From contig DATKAB010000021.1 of NCBI GenBank assembly GCA_035498555.1, forward strand, positions 1-55,888: DNA of 55,888 nt, written 5' to 3'. The translations under genes were made by a program, and so were the position numbers. Position 1 is the stretch's first letter; each line of letters opens with the position of its first letter. Below the pieces are notes generated by a model. It was not told the DNA's origin. It was given only the letters and a program-made list of their open reading frames with translations, and ran no database searches. Positions 1 through 8,404 of this stretch are shown here, piece by piece. Origin of the DNA: Candidatus Sulfotelmatobacter sp. GTDB taxonomy: Bacteria; Eisenbacteria; RBG-16-71-46.

Positions 1-3000
1 GGCGATCATGATTGTCCACGAACAGCAGGCAGGCCTGGCCGAGACCACCGTAGGCGGTGTTCTTCCAGGCGTCCGGCAGAACGGTGAACTCCTGCCACCG
101 GTGAGCGTCGGTCGAACCTTCGGTCAGCTGCGGGAACACGACGGTCGTGTCCGGACCGTAACCGATGTTCGGGTCGCCGTTGTCCTCACGACGGAAGAAG
201 TATTCCACGTGAGTTCCGGGGGTGAAGTAGCCGTCCGGCAGGATCTTCGTGTACTCGTAGGTCTGTCCGAGAGGCAGACCGTTCTCCGCCACGTAACCCG
301 CGGTCACCGGCCAGTTGGCCAGCGTCGCACCGATGTCGCAGGTGGTATTGGCGAAGGTCACGGCAGCCGTCGGGTCAATCAGCCAGCAACGGTTCTTGGC
401 GAGACCCAGCTTCGTGTACTTGGGATCCGACTCGTGGTACGACGTCTGCCACAAGCCCTGAGTCGGGCCACCGATGTTGCGGGCCGCGATGCGCCAGATG
501 TTGGTCTCGGCCGTGTCGCAACGAGCGCCGTTCCACACCAGCGGGCTCCAGTCCTTGCCACCGTTGGTGGCGCCGGCCGGATGTCCACCCGGGGTGCCCT
601 TCTCCCCGTTGTCGCGCAGATACTCGGCCCAGAAGTTCCCATTGTTCGTCGCGTTCGAGTAATCGACCGGCGTCGTGCTGGTGGGAACCCGGCGCAGACC
701 GCTTCCGCGGTTGCCGAGCGTCACGTAGTTGCCCGGTCCCGGCGAGATACGGAAGATCATGTCGATGCGGAAGTTTGCACCGTCCGCATTCACGACCGTC
801 GTGTCGCCAGGCACGTCGTAACGCGACGTATTGCCGGTGGTCTGGGCGATGTTCAGACCGGTCTTGACCAGAGCCGCCGTGGTGTCGAAGTTCGCCGTTC
901 CCGGCGCGACGCCATTGCGATTCAGACCGTTGACCGTGAACGTGTCGTTGATCAGCTGCCAGATGTCGATCGTCATCGGCGGGGCCAGACCATCGACGAA
1001 CGCGAGCGACACGTTGTCGAAGTAGCCGCCGTCGGTGGGCGAGCAACCGGTGGTCACGCCGAAGCGGTAGCACTCCTGGCGCTTGCCAAGGAAGATGCGG
1101 AGCGAGTCGGGGTAGTTGGCCCCGTTCTCGGCGTCCAGCGTGCTCCAGCGGATGATGCCGTTCTGGAAGCCACCTTCCTGATCCTGGAAGCACTGCTTGT
1201 CAGGATTGAAGATGATGAATCCAGGGAACCGCCAGTCACCCCAGCACTTGATGTTGTCGACCTGCACCGCCGGGTACGACTGGAACCCGAACCGCCACAG
1301 GTTGCCCTGAGAGAACGGGTCGAAGATTCCCGTATAGATGTCGTAGTCGATGTAATAGTCCTCGGTGGCCGTCGCGATGGAGTTGTTGACCCCCATCTCG
1401 TTCGTGCCGCCGCCGTTCCGCAGGTTGATCGTGGGCGAGATGATTCCGTCCCAACGCTCCTGCTCCGCCGTTCCGAACGGGCCGCTGGCGGCCTCGGAGT
1501 TGTCGTGATCGCCCATCGAGATCACGTCGCCGCCGAGGTTACAGGTGCGGAGCGAGCTGCCGAATGGTCCACAGAGGTCTTCATAGACCAGCGTGTCGTA
1601 GCTGTGGACGTGGTGGAAGGCGCCCGGCGGCTTGCCGGTGGTCTTCCACGCGCTCAGCGGATCGGTGCCGGTGCCGTTGTCGATGTCGCTGGCGTTCTCA
1701 AAGGTCCCGCCGCCGACCGGCGTGTAAGTCGCCCCACCATCGTAGGACACTTCGACATCGTCGATCACGACCGCGCCCTGGCCACCCGACGTGTAAGCGC
1801 CAGCAACGCTGCCGCCTTCATCGTCGAAGCCACGGTTGGTCTTGCTGCGGAACACGATGCGAGCCTTGTTGCTCCAGGTGCCCGACACGGGCGCCGTGAG
1901 CGACACCTTGGTCTGCGCAGCATTGTCACCGTAGGTCGTGAAGACTTCGTAGTACGGAACGCTGGGCTCGTTGACGCGAATCGTCTCCGCGAGCCAGCGG
2001 CGCTGCGGATCGAACACGTTGTGGGTGAGGCCGTCGGAACCGACGAACGTACCCGAAAGGTACGGAACCGCCGCGCCGACGTACACCATGAACGAGTCGA
2101 TCGGAGCCGCCGAACCCGCCGCGCTGCTGCTGATGAAGTTGTTCGGCGCGAGGTGGTTCAACGGATCCTTGTCGAACCAGCCGGTCCGCGTGGCATTCGC
2201 GGTGCCGTAGCCGGTCGACATGTTGGTGCGGAACTTGAAGCGCAGCGTGACCGAGGGCTTGCCCGTCACATCCAGATCGTGATAGGCGAGCTGGTCCCAC
2301 TGCGAACCGTAACCGGGGAACTTCTGGTTCGTGCCGATACCGCCGTTGTAAGGCGGACCGGTGGTCACGGTGTTGGTACCGCCGGCGATACCGCTGTTCG
2401 CCAGCACACGCGCGTTGAACGGGTTGTTCGTGATCGGATCCACGAACGAGTTGTCCCCGTCGCGGCGCAGACCGCACCACAGCGAGAAGCTGCCGCCCAG
2501 AGCGCTCCAGGCCACTCCGCCGCCGCTGGCGCTGCCGTTGTCGCGGTGCCACACACCGACGACACCGTACGTGCGCTTGTGCGCGGCGTCCTGGCTGATG
2601 ATGTAGTTGGCGTTGTTGCCGATGTCGATCGCCCACCAGGGACGCTGATCATCGGTCAACGTGAGGCCGCCGGCGCCGTTCATGATGTTGCGATACGGCC
2701 ACCAGCCGAACAGCGAGTCACCGTGCACCTCACCAATGTTGTTGTGCACGGCATCGTTGTCCCAACCCCAGTAGCCATAGTCGGCGGCGTTGGTCGAGAA
2801 CACCTTGAAGTTCCCGACGCCGAGACCCCAGTAATTGGTCGCCGTCACCTTGCCGGGCACGAAGCCGAGGTAGGTGGTGTCGATGGGGCCCGAAACGCCA
2901 GTCTGCGCGACCGCGGAATGCATGTCGCGCATCAGTTGGGCGTTGATGAGCTTGGCGCTCGTGTTGTCGCCGCCGAGTTCATCGGTGACGGCAAACGCCG

Positions 3001-3061
3001 AGGTCGCCAAGGCCGCAGCAGCTCCCATGAGGAGAAGCAGCGCGACGAACGACTTTCTCAT
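1..3061 (-). CDS. Large secreted protein of unknown function (C-terminus outside window)
   Basis: An open frame of 1020 codons reads leftward from ATG at 3061 and runs off the left edge, so the C-terminus is missing. It begins with a clear signal peptide (MRKSF, a Leu/Ala core, then TSAFA at about residue 24). The mature part is rich in Gly, Asn, Asp, Trp and Tyr, as in beta-rich extracellular proteins, with few Lys. No catalytic motif is recognisable. A perfect Shine-Dalgarno (GGAGGT, 3068-3073) sits 6 bases before the ATG, and a TTGACA/TAGCCT promoter lies about 340 bases upstream. Proteins of this style in FCB-type bacteria often end in a FlgD/T9SS sorting domain, but that end is not visible here. 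A 1063-codon frame on the opposite strand is a GC-bias shadow. Confidence 0.85.
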   Translation of the reverse strand, partial: MRKSFVALLLLMGAAAALATSAFAVTDELGGDNTSAKLINAQLMRDMHSAVAQTGVSGPIDTTYLGFVPGKVTATNYWGLGVGNFKVFSTNAADYGYWGWDNDAVHNNIGEVHGDSLFGWWPYRNIMNGAGGLTLTDDQRPWWAIDIGNNANYIISQDAAHKRTYGVVGVWHRDNGSASGGGVAWSALGGSFSLWCGLRRDGDNSFVDPITNNPFNARVLANSGIAGGTNTVTTGPPYNGGIGTNQKFPGYGSQWDQLAYHDLDVTGKPSVTLRFKFRTNMSTGYGTANATRTGWFDKDPLNHLAPNNFISSSAAGSAAPIDSFMVYVGAAVPYLSGTFVGSDGLTHNVFDPQRRWLAETIRVNEPSVPYYEVFTTYGDNAAQTKVSLTAPVSGTWSNKARIVFRSKTNRGFDDEGGSVAGAYTSGGQGAVVIDDVEVSYDGGATYTPVGGGTFENASDIDNGTGTDPLSAWKTTGKPPGAFHHVHSYDTLVYEDLCGPFGSSLRTCNLGGDVISMGDHDNSEAASGPFGTAEQERWDGIISPTINLRNGGGTNEMGVNNSIATATEDYYIDYDIYTGIFDPFSQGNLWRFGFQSYPAVQVDNIKCWGDWRFPGFIIFNPDKQCFQDQEGGFQNGIIRWSTLDAENGANYPDSLRIFLGKRQECYRFGVTTGCSPTDGGYFDNVSLAFVDGLAPPMTIDIWQLINDTFTVNGLNRNGVAPGTANFDTTAALVKTGLNIAQTTGNTSRYDVPGDTTVVNADGANFRIDMIFRISPGPGNYVTLGNRGSGLRRVPTSTTPVDYSNATNNGNFWAEYLRDNGEKGTPGGHPAGATNGGKDWSPLVWNGARCDTAETNIWRIAARNIGGPTQGLWQTSYHESDPKYTKLGLAKNRCWLIDPTAAVTFANTTCDIGATLANWPVTAGYVAENGLPLGQTYEYTKILPDGYFTPGTHVEYFFRREDNGDPNIGYGPDTTVVFPQLTEGSTDAHRWQEFTVLPDAWKNTAYGGLGQACLLFVDNHDR

Positions 3062-3457
3062 GTGACTACCTCCACCGTCGCAATGCATGGGCAATGCGAA
3101 GTCTTCCTAGTACGGATTGCGAGCGAGGTGTCGCTGAAACGAATCGGCCGGCGGGGGCTCGCGCTGCGCGAGTTCGCCGACGGCAGACAGGTGCACTGAA
3201 GTGTGCCTATCCCCCCTTTCCGCTGTCGCGCCGCACCCTTAGGCAGTTCGAGCACGGCGTGACACTGAGTTGTGCGATCAGCTCGTTGACGAGTTCGACC
3301 GGCCCGAAGCCGCTGCCAGCATTCGCCCCGATCGAACCGCGGAATCTCGAGGTGTTCCCAGGGGATTCAAGGGAGCACCAACCACTCCAGCACGTAACAA
3401 AGGCTAGTGCCCTTCACAGGTCCGTGTCAATCCGTTTTTTTGCTGGGACTTGGCAGA
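3062..3457. other. Intergenic leader region, no gene
   Basis: These 396 bases separate the ABC ATPase end from the secreted protein start. The only feature I can support is the leftward promoter at 3401-3430. It would give a leader of about 330 bases before the ATG at 3061. I saw no convincing small gene, uORF or terminator hairpin. A 65-codon leftward frame over 3058-3255 overlaps the start, lacks a Shine-Dalgarno and looks random. Confidence 0.6.
3401..3430 (-). promoter_or_regulatory. Sigma-70-like promoter for the secreted protein at 1-3061
   Basis: On the minus strand a consensus -35 TTGACA (3430-3425) is followed after 18 bases by TAGCCT (3406-3401). The same -10 TAGCCT with an 18-base spacer occurs before the HU gene, so the two support each other. 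Predicted transcription starts near 3394. Confidence 0.5.
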
Positions 3458-4768
3458 TCATTCGTCCGGAATCGGGAGGACGCTGGCCCCCAGGGATCCG
3501 AGCCACCCTGGGTCCTGGCTGGCCAGCAGGATCGGCGTGCTTTGCGCCTGGCGGGCCAGGATCGCGGCCAGCGCCGCCTTTCGGGAGGCATCCAGCCCGG
3601 CCGTGGGCTCGTCCAGGGCCAGAAACGAGGCCGGGGCCACCAGGGCGGCGACCAGCAGCACCAACCGCTTCTCCCCCGCCGACAACTCCCAGGTCCGGCG
3701 TTCCAGGAAGCTGACTCCGAGTCCGAGCCGTCGCAGGATCGCCCGGGCCTCGTCGACCGTCTCACGGGCGTTTCGTCCCCGTTGTTCCGCGGCATATCGC
3801 AGCTCGGCGGCAACCCCATCCTCGAAAATCTGGAGCTCGGGATACTGACCCACCAGGATTCCAGGACGGTCCGGGGCCATGGCCCGCCGCACCTGAGGGC
3901 AATCGATGACCCCGACCGCGGCGCCCAGCAGCACGCTCTTGCCCGCTCCGTTCGGCCCGGTCAGCGCCACCACGCCGCTTTCGGGAAGGCGTACGACGAA
4001 CCCCGCGTGGGTGCGGACTCTCGGGCCCGGCGCTCCGCGGTCGGGGGCGACCTCGAGCACGAGCCGCTCACCTCCCGGGGTCCCGATGGCGGGGACTGCC
4101 TCGCGCGGCGCTGGCTCGAAACTCCCGCCGATCGCCAGCCGCCGATCGGCGGCTGCGGCTTCGATCGAATTCTGGGTCGCCCAGAGGACGCCCATTCCCC
4201 CCCGCACTCGATCGCGAACCAGACCGAGAACGCGCGCCCGCGACTCGAGGTCGAGATGCGCGCCGGGCTCGTCGGCGATCAGGAAATCGGGACGGCCGAC
4301 CAGCGACGAGGCCAGCAGCACCAGCTGCTGGCGGCCGGCCGAGAGCGTGCGCGGATCGATCTGCAGGTCGCGCGAGAGACCGAGGCGCTCGGCGACATGC
4401 CTCGTCTCGGCGTCGATCTCGGCCGGCGAGACGCCGAGGTTCTCGGCCGACATGGCGATCTCTTCCGCGACCGTCGAGCGCAGCAGCTGAGAGCTGGGGT
4501 CCTGGAGCAGGGTGGCGATGATCGGATCACCGTCTGCGCGAACGCCATTCCGCGGCGCTCCGGCGGGCGCGGTGCCTTCGATTCGGCGCGCCCCGCCTCG
4601 CGGCGGCCTCAGGCCCGCCGCCACCAGCAGCAGAGTGGTCTTGCCGCTGCCGTTCGGGCCCCCGAGCGCCACCCACTCTCCCGAGTCCACCGCCAGTGAA
4701 AAACCCTCGAGAACCGGCTGCGGCGCCCCGGGCGGGGCCACCGACACGTCCAGCAGCTCCAGCCGCAT
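3458..4768 (-). CDS. Double ABC-domain ATPase (ECF/LarO-like energiser) lacking both switch histidines
   Basis: A 436-residue cytosolic protein made of two ABC ATPase domains. The first has Walker A GPNGSGKT (37-44), Q-loop Gln89, signature LSAGR (142-146) and Walker B DEPGAHLD (166-173). The second has Walker A GPNGAGKS (271-278), Q-loop Gln308, signature LSAGEK (362-367) and DEPTAGLD (386 on). Fused tandem ATPases of this size energise ECF-type importers of vitamins or metals. Direct coupling to larC (start ATG 4768 shares a base with the larC TGA, as TGATG) suggests nickel uptake for the Lar cofactor, as LarO does, but no permease gene is present. Both H-loop positions carry Gln (WATQN at 199, LASQD at 418). 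A further in-frame start exists at 4795. Confidence 0.85.
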   Translation of the reverse strand: MRLELLDVSVAPPGAPQPVLEGFSLAVDSGEWVALGGPNGSGKTTLLLVAAGLRPPRGGARRIEGTAPAGAPRNGVRADGDPIIATLLQDPSSQLLRSTVAEEIAMSAENLGVSPAEIDAETRHVAERLGLSRDLQIDPRTLSAGRQQLVLLASSLVGRPDFLIADEPGAHLDLESRARVLGLVRDRVRGGMGVLWATQNSIEAAAADRRLAIGGSFEPAPREAVPAIGTPGGERLVLEVAPDRGAPGPRVRTHAGFVVRLPESGVVALTGPNGAGKSVLLGAAVGVIDCPQVRRAMAPDRPGILVGQYPELQIFEDGVAAELRYAAEQRGRNARETVDEARAILRRLGLGVSFLERRTWELSAGEKRLVLLVAALVAPASFLALDEPTAGLDASRKAALAAILARQAQSTPILLASQDPGWLGSLGASVLPIPDE

Positions 4769-5952
4769 CAGCTCGCGCCCCGGCCGGCCCTCCACGCGGC
4801 GATGGCGGACTCGGCGACTTCGCGATGCGGCTGGCCCGAGCGCTCGGCCACCTCGCGAACCGATTCGAACTCGGGGACCGCGCGCTCGGTGCCGTCCGGA
4901 AGGCGCGCGATCTTGAGCGTGACCGGCCCGTGGGAGGTCGAGACGCTGACCGTGCGGCGCTCCAGCTCGAGGCGCTCCTCGATGCGCATCCGCACTCCCA
5001 GCGTGGAGGATTCCCGAAGCAGGAGTCCGCCCAGCTCGTCGGCACGATCCGGCGGCGCGATCACCACCAGCCAGAGACCCGGGCGGCCCTTCTTCATGAC
5101 CGTGGGCACCACCATCGCGTCGAGCGCGCCGGCGGCGAGCAGGCGGGGAAGCAGGGCGCCGACCAGTTGAGGATTCTCGTCGTCGAGCGAGGTTTCGAGC
5201 ACCGCAACCTGCTGACGAGCGGTCTTCGCCGGGTCGACGGTGCCGACCAGCACGCGCAGCACGTTCGCGAGCTCCTTCGGATCGCGGCTCCCCGCTCCGA
5301 TCCCGGTCCGCTCCAGCCGGAAGGCGGGCGGCGCCGCCCAGCTCTCCACCAGGGTCGCAAGCAGCGCGGCGCCGGTGGGCGTGGTGAGCTCGCTGGCGAT
5401 GGGCCCGAGCTCGACCGGGGCACCGCGAAGCAGGGCCACGGTCGCCGGCGCCGGCACCGGAATGCGGCCGTGCTGCGACATCACCTCGCCGCCCCCGAGG
5501 CGCGGGGCCGAGGCGAACACTCGTTCGATCCCGAGTGCTGCGAGCCCCTCGGCGGCACCCGCGACGTCCACCAGCGCATCCGCCGCGCCGACCTCGTGGA
5601 AGTGCACTTTCTCGATCGTGCTGCCGTGGACCTCGGCCTCGGCTTCGGCGAGCCGCTGGAAGATGGCCAGCGCCCGGGCGCGTGGCGCTTCGTCGAGCTC
5701 GGCCTGCTCGAGGATCTGCTCGACGTGGCGCAGATGCCGGTGCGGCTGGCGGGCCTCGGCGACCTCGACCTTGACCTGCAGCGCGTGGAACGGCCCGCGC
5801 TTCACGTCGTCGAAGCTGACGCGCACACCGTCCAGCTTCAGGCGCCGGGGCAGGGATTCGAGCGCCGAGCGGTCCCAGCCCGCGCTCACCAGCGCCCCGA
5901 GCGTCATGTCGCCGCTGATGCCGGCAAAGCAGTCGAAGTAGGCGATGCGCAT
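4768..5952 (-). CDS. larC: Nickel pincer cofactor biosynthesis protein LarC
   Basis: A 394-residue cytosolic protein. LarC is the CTP-dependent cyclometallase that inserts nickel into the pyridinium-dithiocarboxylate mononucleotide cofactor of lactate racemase and related 2-hydroxyacid racemases/epimerases. The family N-terminus is plain (YFDCFAGISGDM), as are the HFHEVGA segment, the SELTTPTGAALL segment and the ETSLDDENPQ segment that opens the C-terminal half. The start at 5952 gives the family-typical MRIAYFD; an upstream in-frame start at 6024 would run into larB. The gene follows larB by 13 bases and shares one base with the downstream ABC ATPase. Neither larE nor a larA-like racemase is in the window. 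Confidence 0.93.
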   Translation of the reverse strand: MRIAYFDCFAGISGDMTLGALVSAGWDRSALESLPRRLKLDGVRVSFDDVKRGPFHALQVKVEVAEARQPHRHLRHVEQILEQAELDEAPRARALAIFQRLAEAEAEVHGSTIEKVHFHEVGAADALVDVAGAAEGLAALGIERVFASAPRLGGGEVMSQHGRIPVPAPATVALLRGAPVELGPIASELTTPTGAALLATLVESWAAPPAFRLERTGIGAGSRDPKELANVLRVLVGTVDPAKTARQQVAVLETSLDDENPQLVGALLPRLLAAGALDAMVVPTVMKKGRPGLWLVVIAPPDRADELGGLLLRESSTLGVRMRIEERLELERRTVSVSTSHGPVTLKIARLPDGTERAVPEFESVREVAERSGQPHREVAESAIAAWRAGRGAS

Positions 5953-5965
5953 CGGCTCTTTCGAT

Positions 5966-6736
5966 TCAGCGCGCGCGCGCCCCGCGCACGATGAGATGCG
6001 CCGCGTAGCCCGCGCCGAAGCCATTGTCCACGTTCACCACCATCACTCCCGCCGCGCACGAATTCAGCATGGCGAGCAGGGGCGCGAGCCCCTTGAAGTG
6101 GGCGCCGTAGCCGACGCTGGTCGGCACCGCGATCAACGGCCGATCGGTGAGTCCGCCGACCACGCTCGGCAGCGCCCCCTCGAGGCCCGCCACCACCACC
6201 AGCGCCCGAGCATCGCGCAGTCGCTCGCGATGAGCCAGCAGCCGATGGAGCCCGGCGACCCCGACGTCGGCAACCAGCTCGGCGGGGCTGCCGAGCGTCC
6301 GGGCGGTGATCAGGGCCTCCTCGGCGACCGGCAGATCCGAGGTGCCCGCCGAGATCACGAGCACGCCGTTGCGGACGGCGCGCCGAGCCGCGCGGACGCG
6401 GCGTCTCCTCAGCACGACGCAGCGCGCTCGGTGGTGGATCTCGGCGTTTGGGAACGCCCCGGCCAGCGCCTGCCGCCCGGCGTCGTCAACGCGCGTCGCC
6501 AGCACCACGCCGCTCCGGCTCAGCAGCCGGCCCATGATCGCCACCAGTTGCGCCGGGGTCTTTCCCTGTCCGAACACCACCTCGGCGAACCCGGTGCGAA
6601 GGGTACGCTGGTGGTCCAGGGTGGCAAAGGCCAGGCGCTCGATCGGCTCGCCCTCGATGCTGCGCGCCGCCGCCGCCGGCGCCACGTCGCCGCGGCGGAC
6701 GCGGCGGAGCAGCGCGCGCAGCTCAGAGCGCTGCAT
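5966..6736 (-). CDS. larB: Nickel pincer cofactor biosynthesis protein LarB
   Basis: A 256-residue protein of the LarB family, a relative of the AIR carboxylase PurE. LarB carboxylates and hydrolyses nicotinic acid adenine dinucleotide in the first step of the nickel-pincer cofactor pathway. The PurE-like C-terminal domain shows VISAGTSDLPVAEEA, an ADVGVAGLHRLL segment, VVAGLEGALPSVVGG and the VGYGAHFKG…LNSCA region typical of LarB. Length is normal. ATG 6736 has GGAGG 4 bases upstream and overlaps the end of the dus gene by 14 bases, so translation is probably coupled. larC follows 13 bases later. Confidence 0.93.
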   Translation of the reverse strand: MQRSELRALLRRVRRGDVAPAAAARSIEGEPIERLAFATLDHQRTLRTGFAEVVFGQGKTPAQLVAIMGRLLSRSGVVLATRVDDAGRQALAGAFPNAEIHHRARCVVLRRRRVRAARRAVRNGVLVISAGTSDLPVAEEALITARTLGSPAELVADVGVAGLHRLLAHRERLRDARALVVVAGLEGALPSVVGGLTDRPLIAVPTSVGYGAHFKGLAPLLAMLNSCAAGVMVVNVDNGFGAGYAAHLIVRGARAR

Positions 6737-7763
6737 GTCCCTCCACTCCGGCGGCCGCCTGCGAGGGCCCGGGGTCGGCCGCCTCCTCGATTTCGGTCAG
6801 GTAGCGGGTCAGCAGCTCGACCATCTCATCCACCGTGCGGGTGCGGTTCACCTGCTCGCGGACACGCGCGCTGTTGGGCAGTCCCTTCACGTACCAGGCG
6901 ACGTGCTTGCGCATCTCGCGCGCGGCGCGATCCTCACCCACCGAGCGCACCATCATGCGCAGATGGCGCACGCCGGCCTCGAGCCGTTCGCGCGCGGTGG
7001 GAAGCGGCAGGGTTTCGCCACGCTCCCAGGCGGCCCGCACGCGCCGGAACACCCACGGATCGCCGAACGCCGCGCGGCCCAGCATCACCCCGTCACACCC
7101 GGTGGTTTCCAGCATGCGCAGCGCGCTCTCGGGGTCGCGCACGTCGCCGTTGCCGATCACGGGAATGCGCACCGCGCGCTTGGCCTCTCCGATCATTTCC
7201 CAGTGTGCCTCGCCCTCGAATTTCTCGGCGCGCGTACGGGCATGAATCGCCACCGCCTTCGCTCCGGAATCTTCGAGCGCGCGCGTCACCTCGACCACGT
7301 TTCGCGAGTTGCCGTCCCATCCCAGCCGGATCTTGGCGGTAACCGGAAGCGCGCTGGCCTCGCTCATCTTCGAGACGATCCGGGAGATCAGCGGCACGTC
7401 CTGGAGCAGCGCCGCGCCGGCGCACCGATTGACCACCTTGCGCACCGGACAGCCCATGTTGATGTCGATCAGGTCGGGCCGCCGGCCTTCCGGAAGCTCG
7501 CACAGGAATCGTACGGCGTCGGTCATGACGCCGGGGTCCGAGCCGAACAGCTGGATGCCGATCGGCCGCTCGTGCGGCTCGAAGCCGATGTAGTCGAGAG
7601 TCGCCTGCTGGCCGCGCACCAGGCCGTCGGCCGAGACCATCTCGGTGTACACGGCGGCCGCTCCCTGCTCGCGCGCCAGCTGGCGGAAGGGTGAATCGCT
7701 GACCCCGGCGAGCGGCGCCAGCAGGAACGGCGAATCGATCGCGACCTCGCCGATCTTCAGCAT
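6723..7763 (-). CDS. dus: tRNA-dihydrouridine synthase (DusB-like)
   Basis: A 346-residue FMN-dependent enzyme that reduces uridines in the tRNA D-loop. It has the family start LLAPLAGVSDSPFR, the YTEMVSADG segment, DINMGCPVRKVV with the catalytic Cys region (NMGCP…NRCAGAALL), KIRLGWD, the HARTR motif, PVIGNGDV and the phosphate-binding GVMLGRAA. The start MLKIGEV at 7763 lines up with the DusB family; longer in-frame extensions are antisense-like Arg/Gly-rich sequence. The start overlaps the upstream HAD phosphatase by 7 bases and the end overlaps larB by 14, so it sits in the middle of a coupled operon. DusB is preferred over other Dus subfamilies by general resemblance only. Confidence 0.93.
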   Translation of the reverse strand: MLKIGEVAIDSPFLLAPLAGVSDSPFRQLAREQGAAAVYTEMVSADGLVRGQQATLDYIGFEPHERPIGIQLFGSDPGVMTDAVRFLCELPEGRRPDLIDINMGCPVRKVVNRCAGAALLQDVPLISRIVSKMSEASALPVTAKIRLGWDGNSRNVVEVTRALEDSGAKAVAIHARTRAEKFEGEAHWEMIGEAKRAVRIPVIGNGDVRDPESALRMLETTGCDGVMLGRAAFGDPWVFRRVRAAWERGETLPLPTARERLEAGVRHLRMMVRSVGEDRAAREMRKHVAWYVKGLPNSARVREQVNRTRTVDEMVELLTRYLTEIEEAADPGPSQAAAGVEGHAAL

Positions 7764-8404
7764 GCGCGAACCGCCGCGCCCGGTCGCAGGCGGGCGAATC
7801 CCTCGAACGGCACCACCTCGCGGCCCTCCCGGCGGCACCATTCGAGCAGCCCGCCTCGCGCCACCACGCGGTCGGCCTCGCGCGCGCCACAGCGGTCCGA
7901 GAGCCCGTCGCCCACCACCACCGTGTGCAGTCCCATGGCGCGGAAGCGGCGAACCGGTTCGGCCTTGCAGTTTCCGCATCGGCCGCAACCGCCGGCGTGC
8001 GGGAACTCCGGGTAGAGCCCGCCGTTCTCGAAGCGCGCGCGATTGGCAAGGTACGGGATGTTCCCGAGACCATCGCGCGCCAGCAGCTCGCGAATGTAGA
8101 AATCGAATCCGTCGCTCACCACCAGCACCTCGTCGCCGCGCGCCAGCGCCGCGCTCGAAAACGCCGCGAAACCCGGATCCAGAGCGAATCCCCGCACGAA
8201 CGCCAGTGCCTCGGGTTCGCTGACCCGCAGGTCACGGCATTCCTCGACGGTCAGATCCCGGCTCCCGATTTCGTCGCGCTGCCAGCGCGCCAGCAACTCG
8301 CGGCGCCGTTCCGCGCCGTCCGGCGCGAAGCGCGCGATCAGCGACGCCCCGACGTCGGCGGGCGAGAGCGTCCCGTCGAAATCACAGAGCCAGGCGACCC
8401 TCAT
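7757..8404 (-). CDS. HAD-superfamily phosphatase, MtnX/PSP-like
   Basis: A 215-residue soluble hydrolase. The N-terminus MRVAWLCDFDGTLSP carries the HAD nucleophile motif DxDGT. Motif II is VVSDG, and the C-terminal part has GDGLSDR (motif IV) with a Cys-rich CGRCGNCK insertion like that of MtnX-type 2-hydroxy-3-keto-5-methylthiopentenyl-1-phosphate phosphatases. Length fits that family. No other methionine-salvage gene is nearby, so the substrate is not established. ATG 8404 overlaps the stop of the S41 protease in an ATGA junction, and the 3' end overlaps dus by 7 bases. Confidence 0.85.
   Translation of the reverse strand: MRVAWLCDFDGTLSPADVGASLIARFAPDGAERRRELLARWQRDEIGSRDLTVEECRDLRVSEPEALAFVRGFALDPGFAAFSSAALARGDEVLVVSDGFDFYIRELLARDGLGNIPYLANRARFENGGLYPEFPHAGGCGRCGNCKAEPVRRFRAMGLHTVVVGDGLSDRCGAREADRVVARGGLLEWCRREGREVVPFEGFARLRPGAAVRAC

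Noticed and set aside
8-3199. 1063-codon open frame on the + strand
   Set aside because: It is exactly antisense to the secreted protein, begins with no ribosome site, is Arg/Val/Gly-rich low-complexity sequence, and shows no family motif. GC bias at third positions removes stop codons on the opposite strand.
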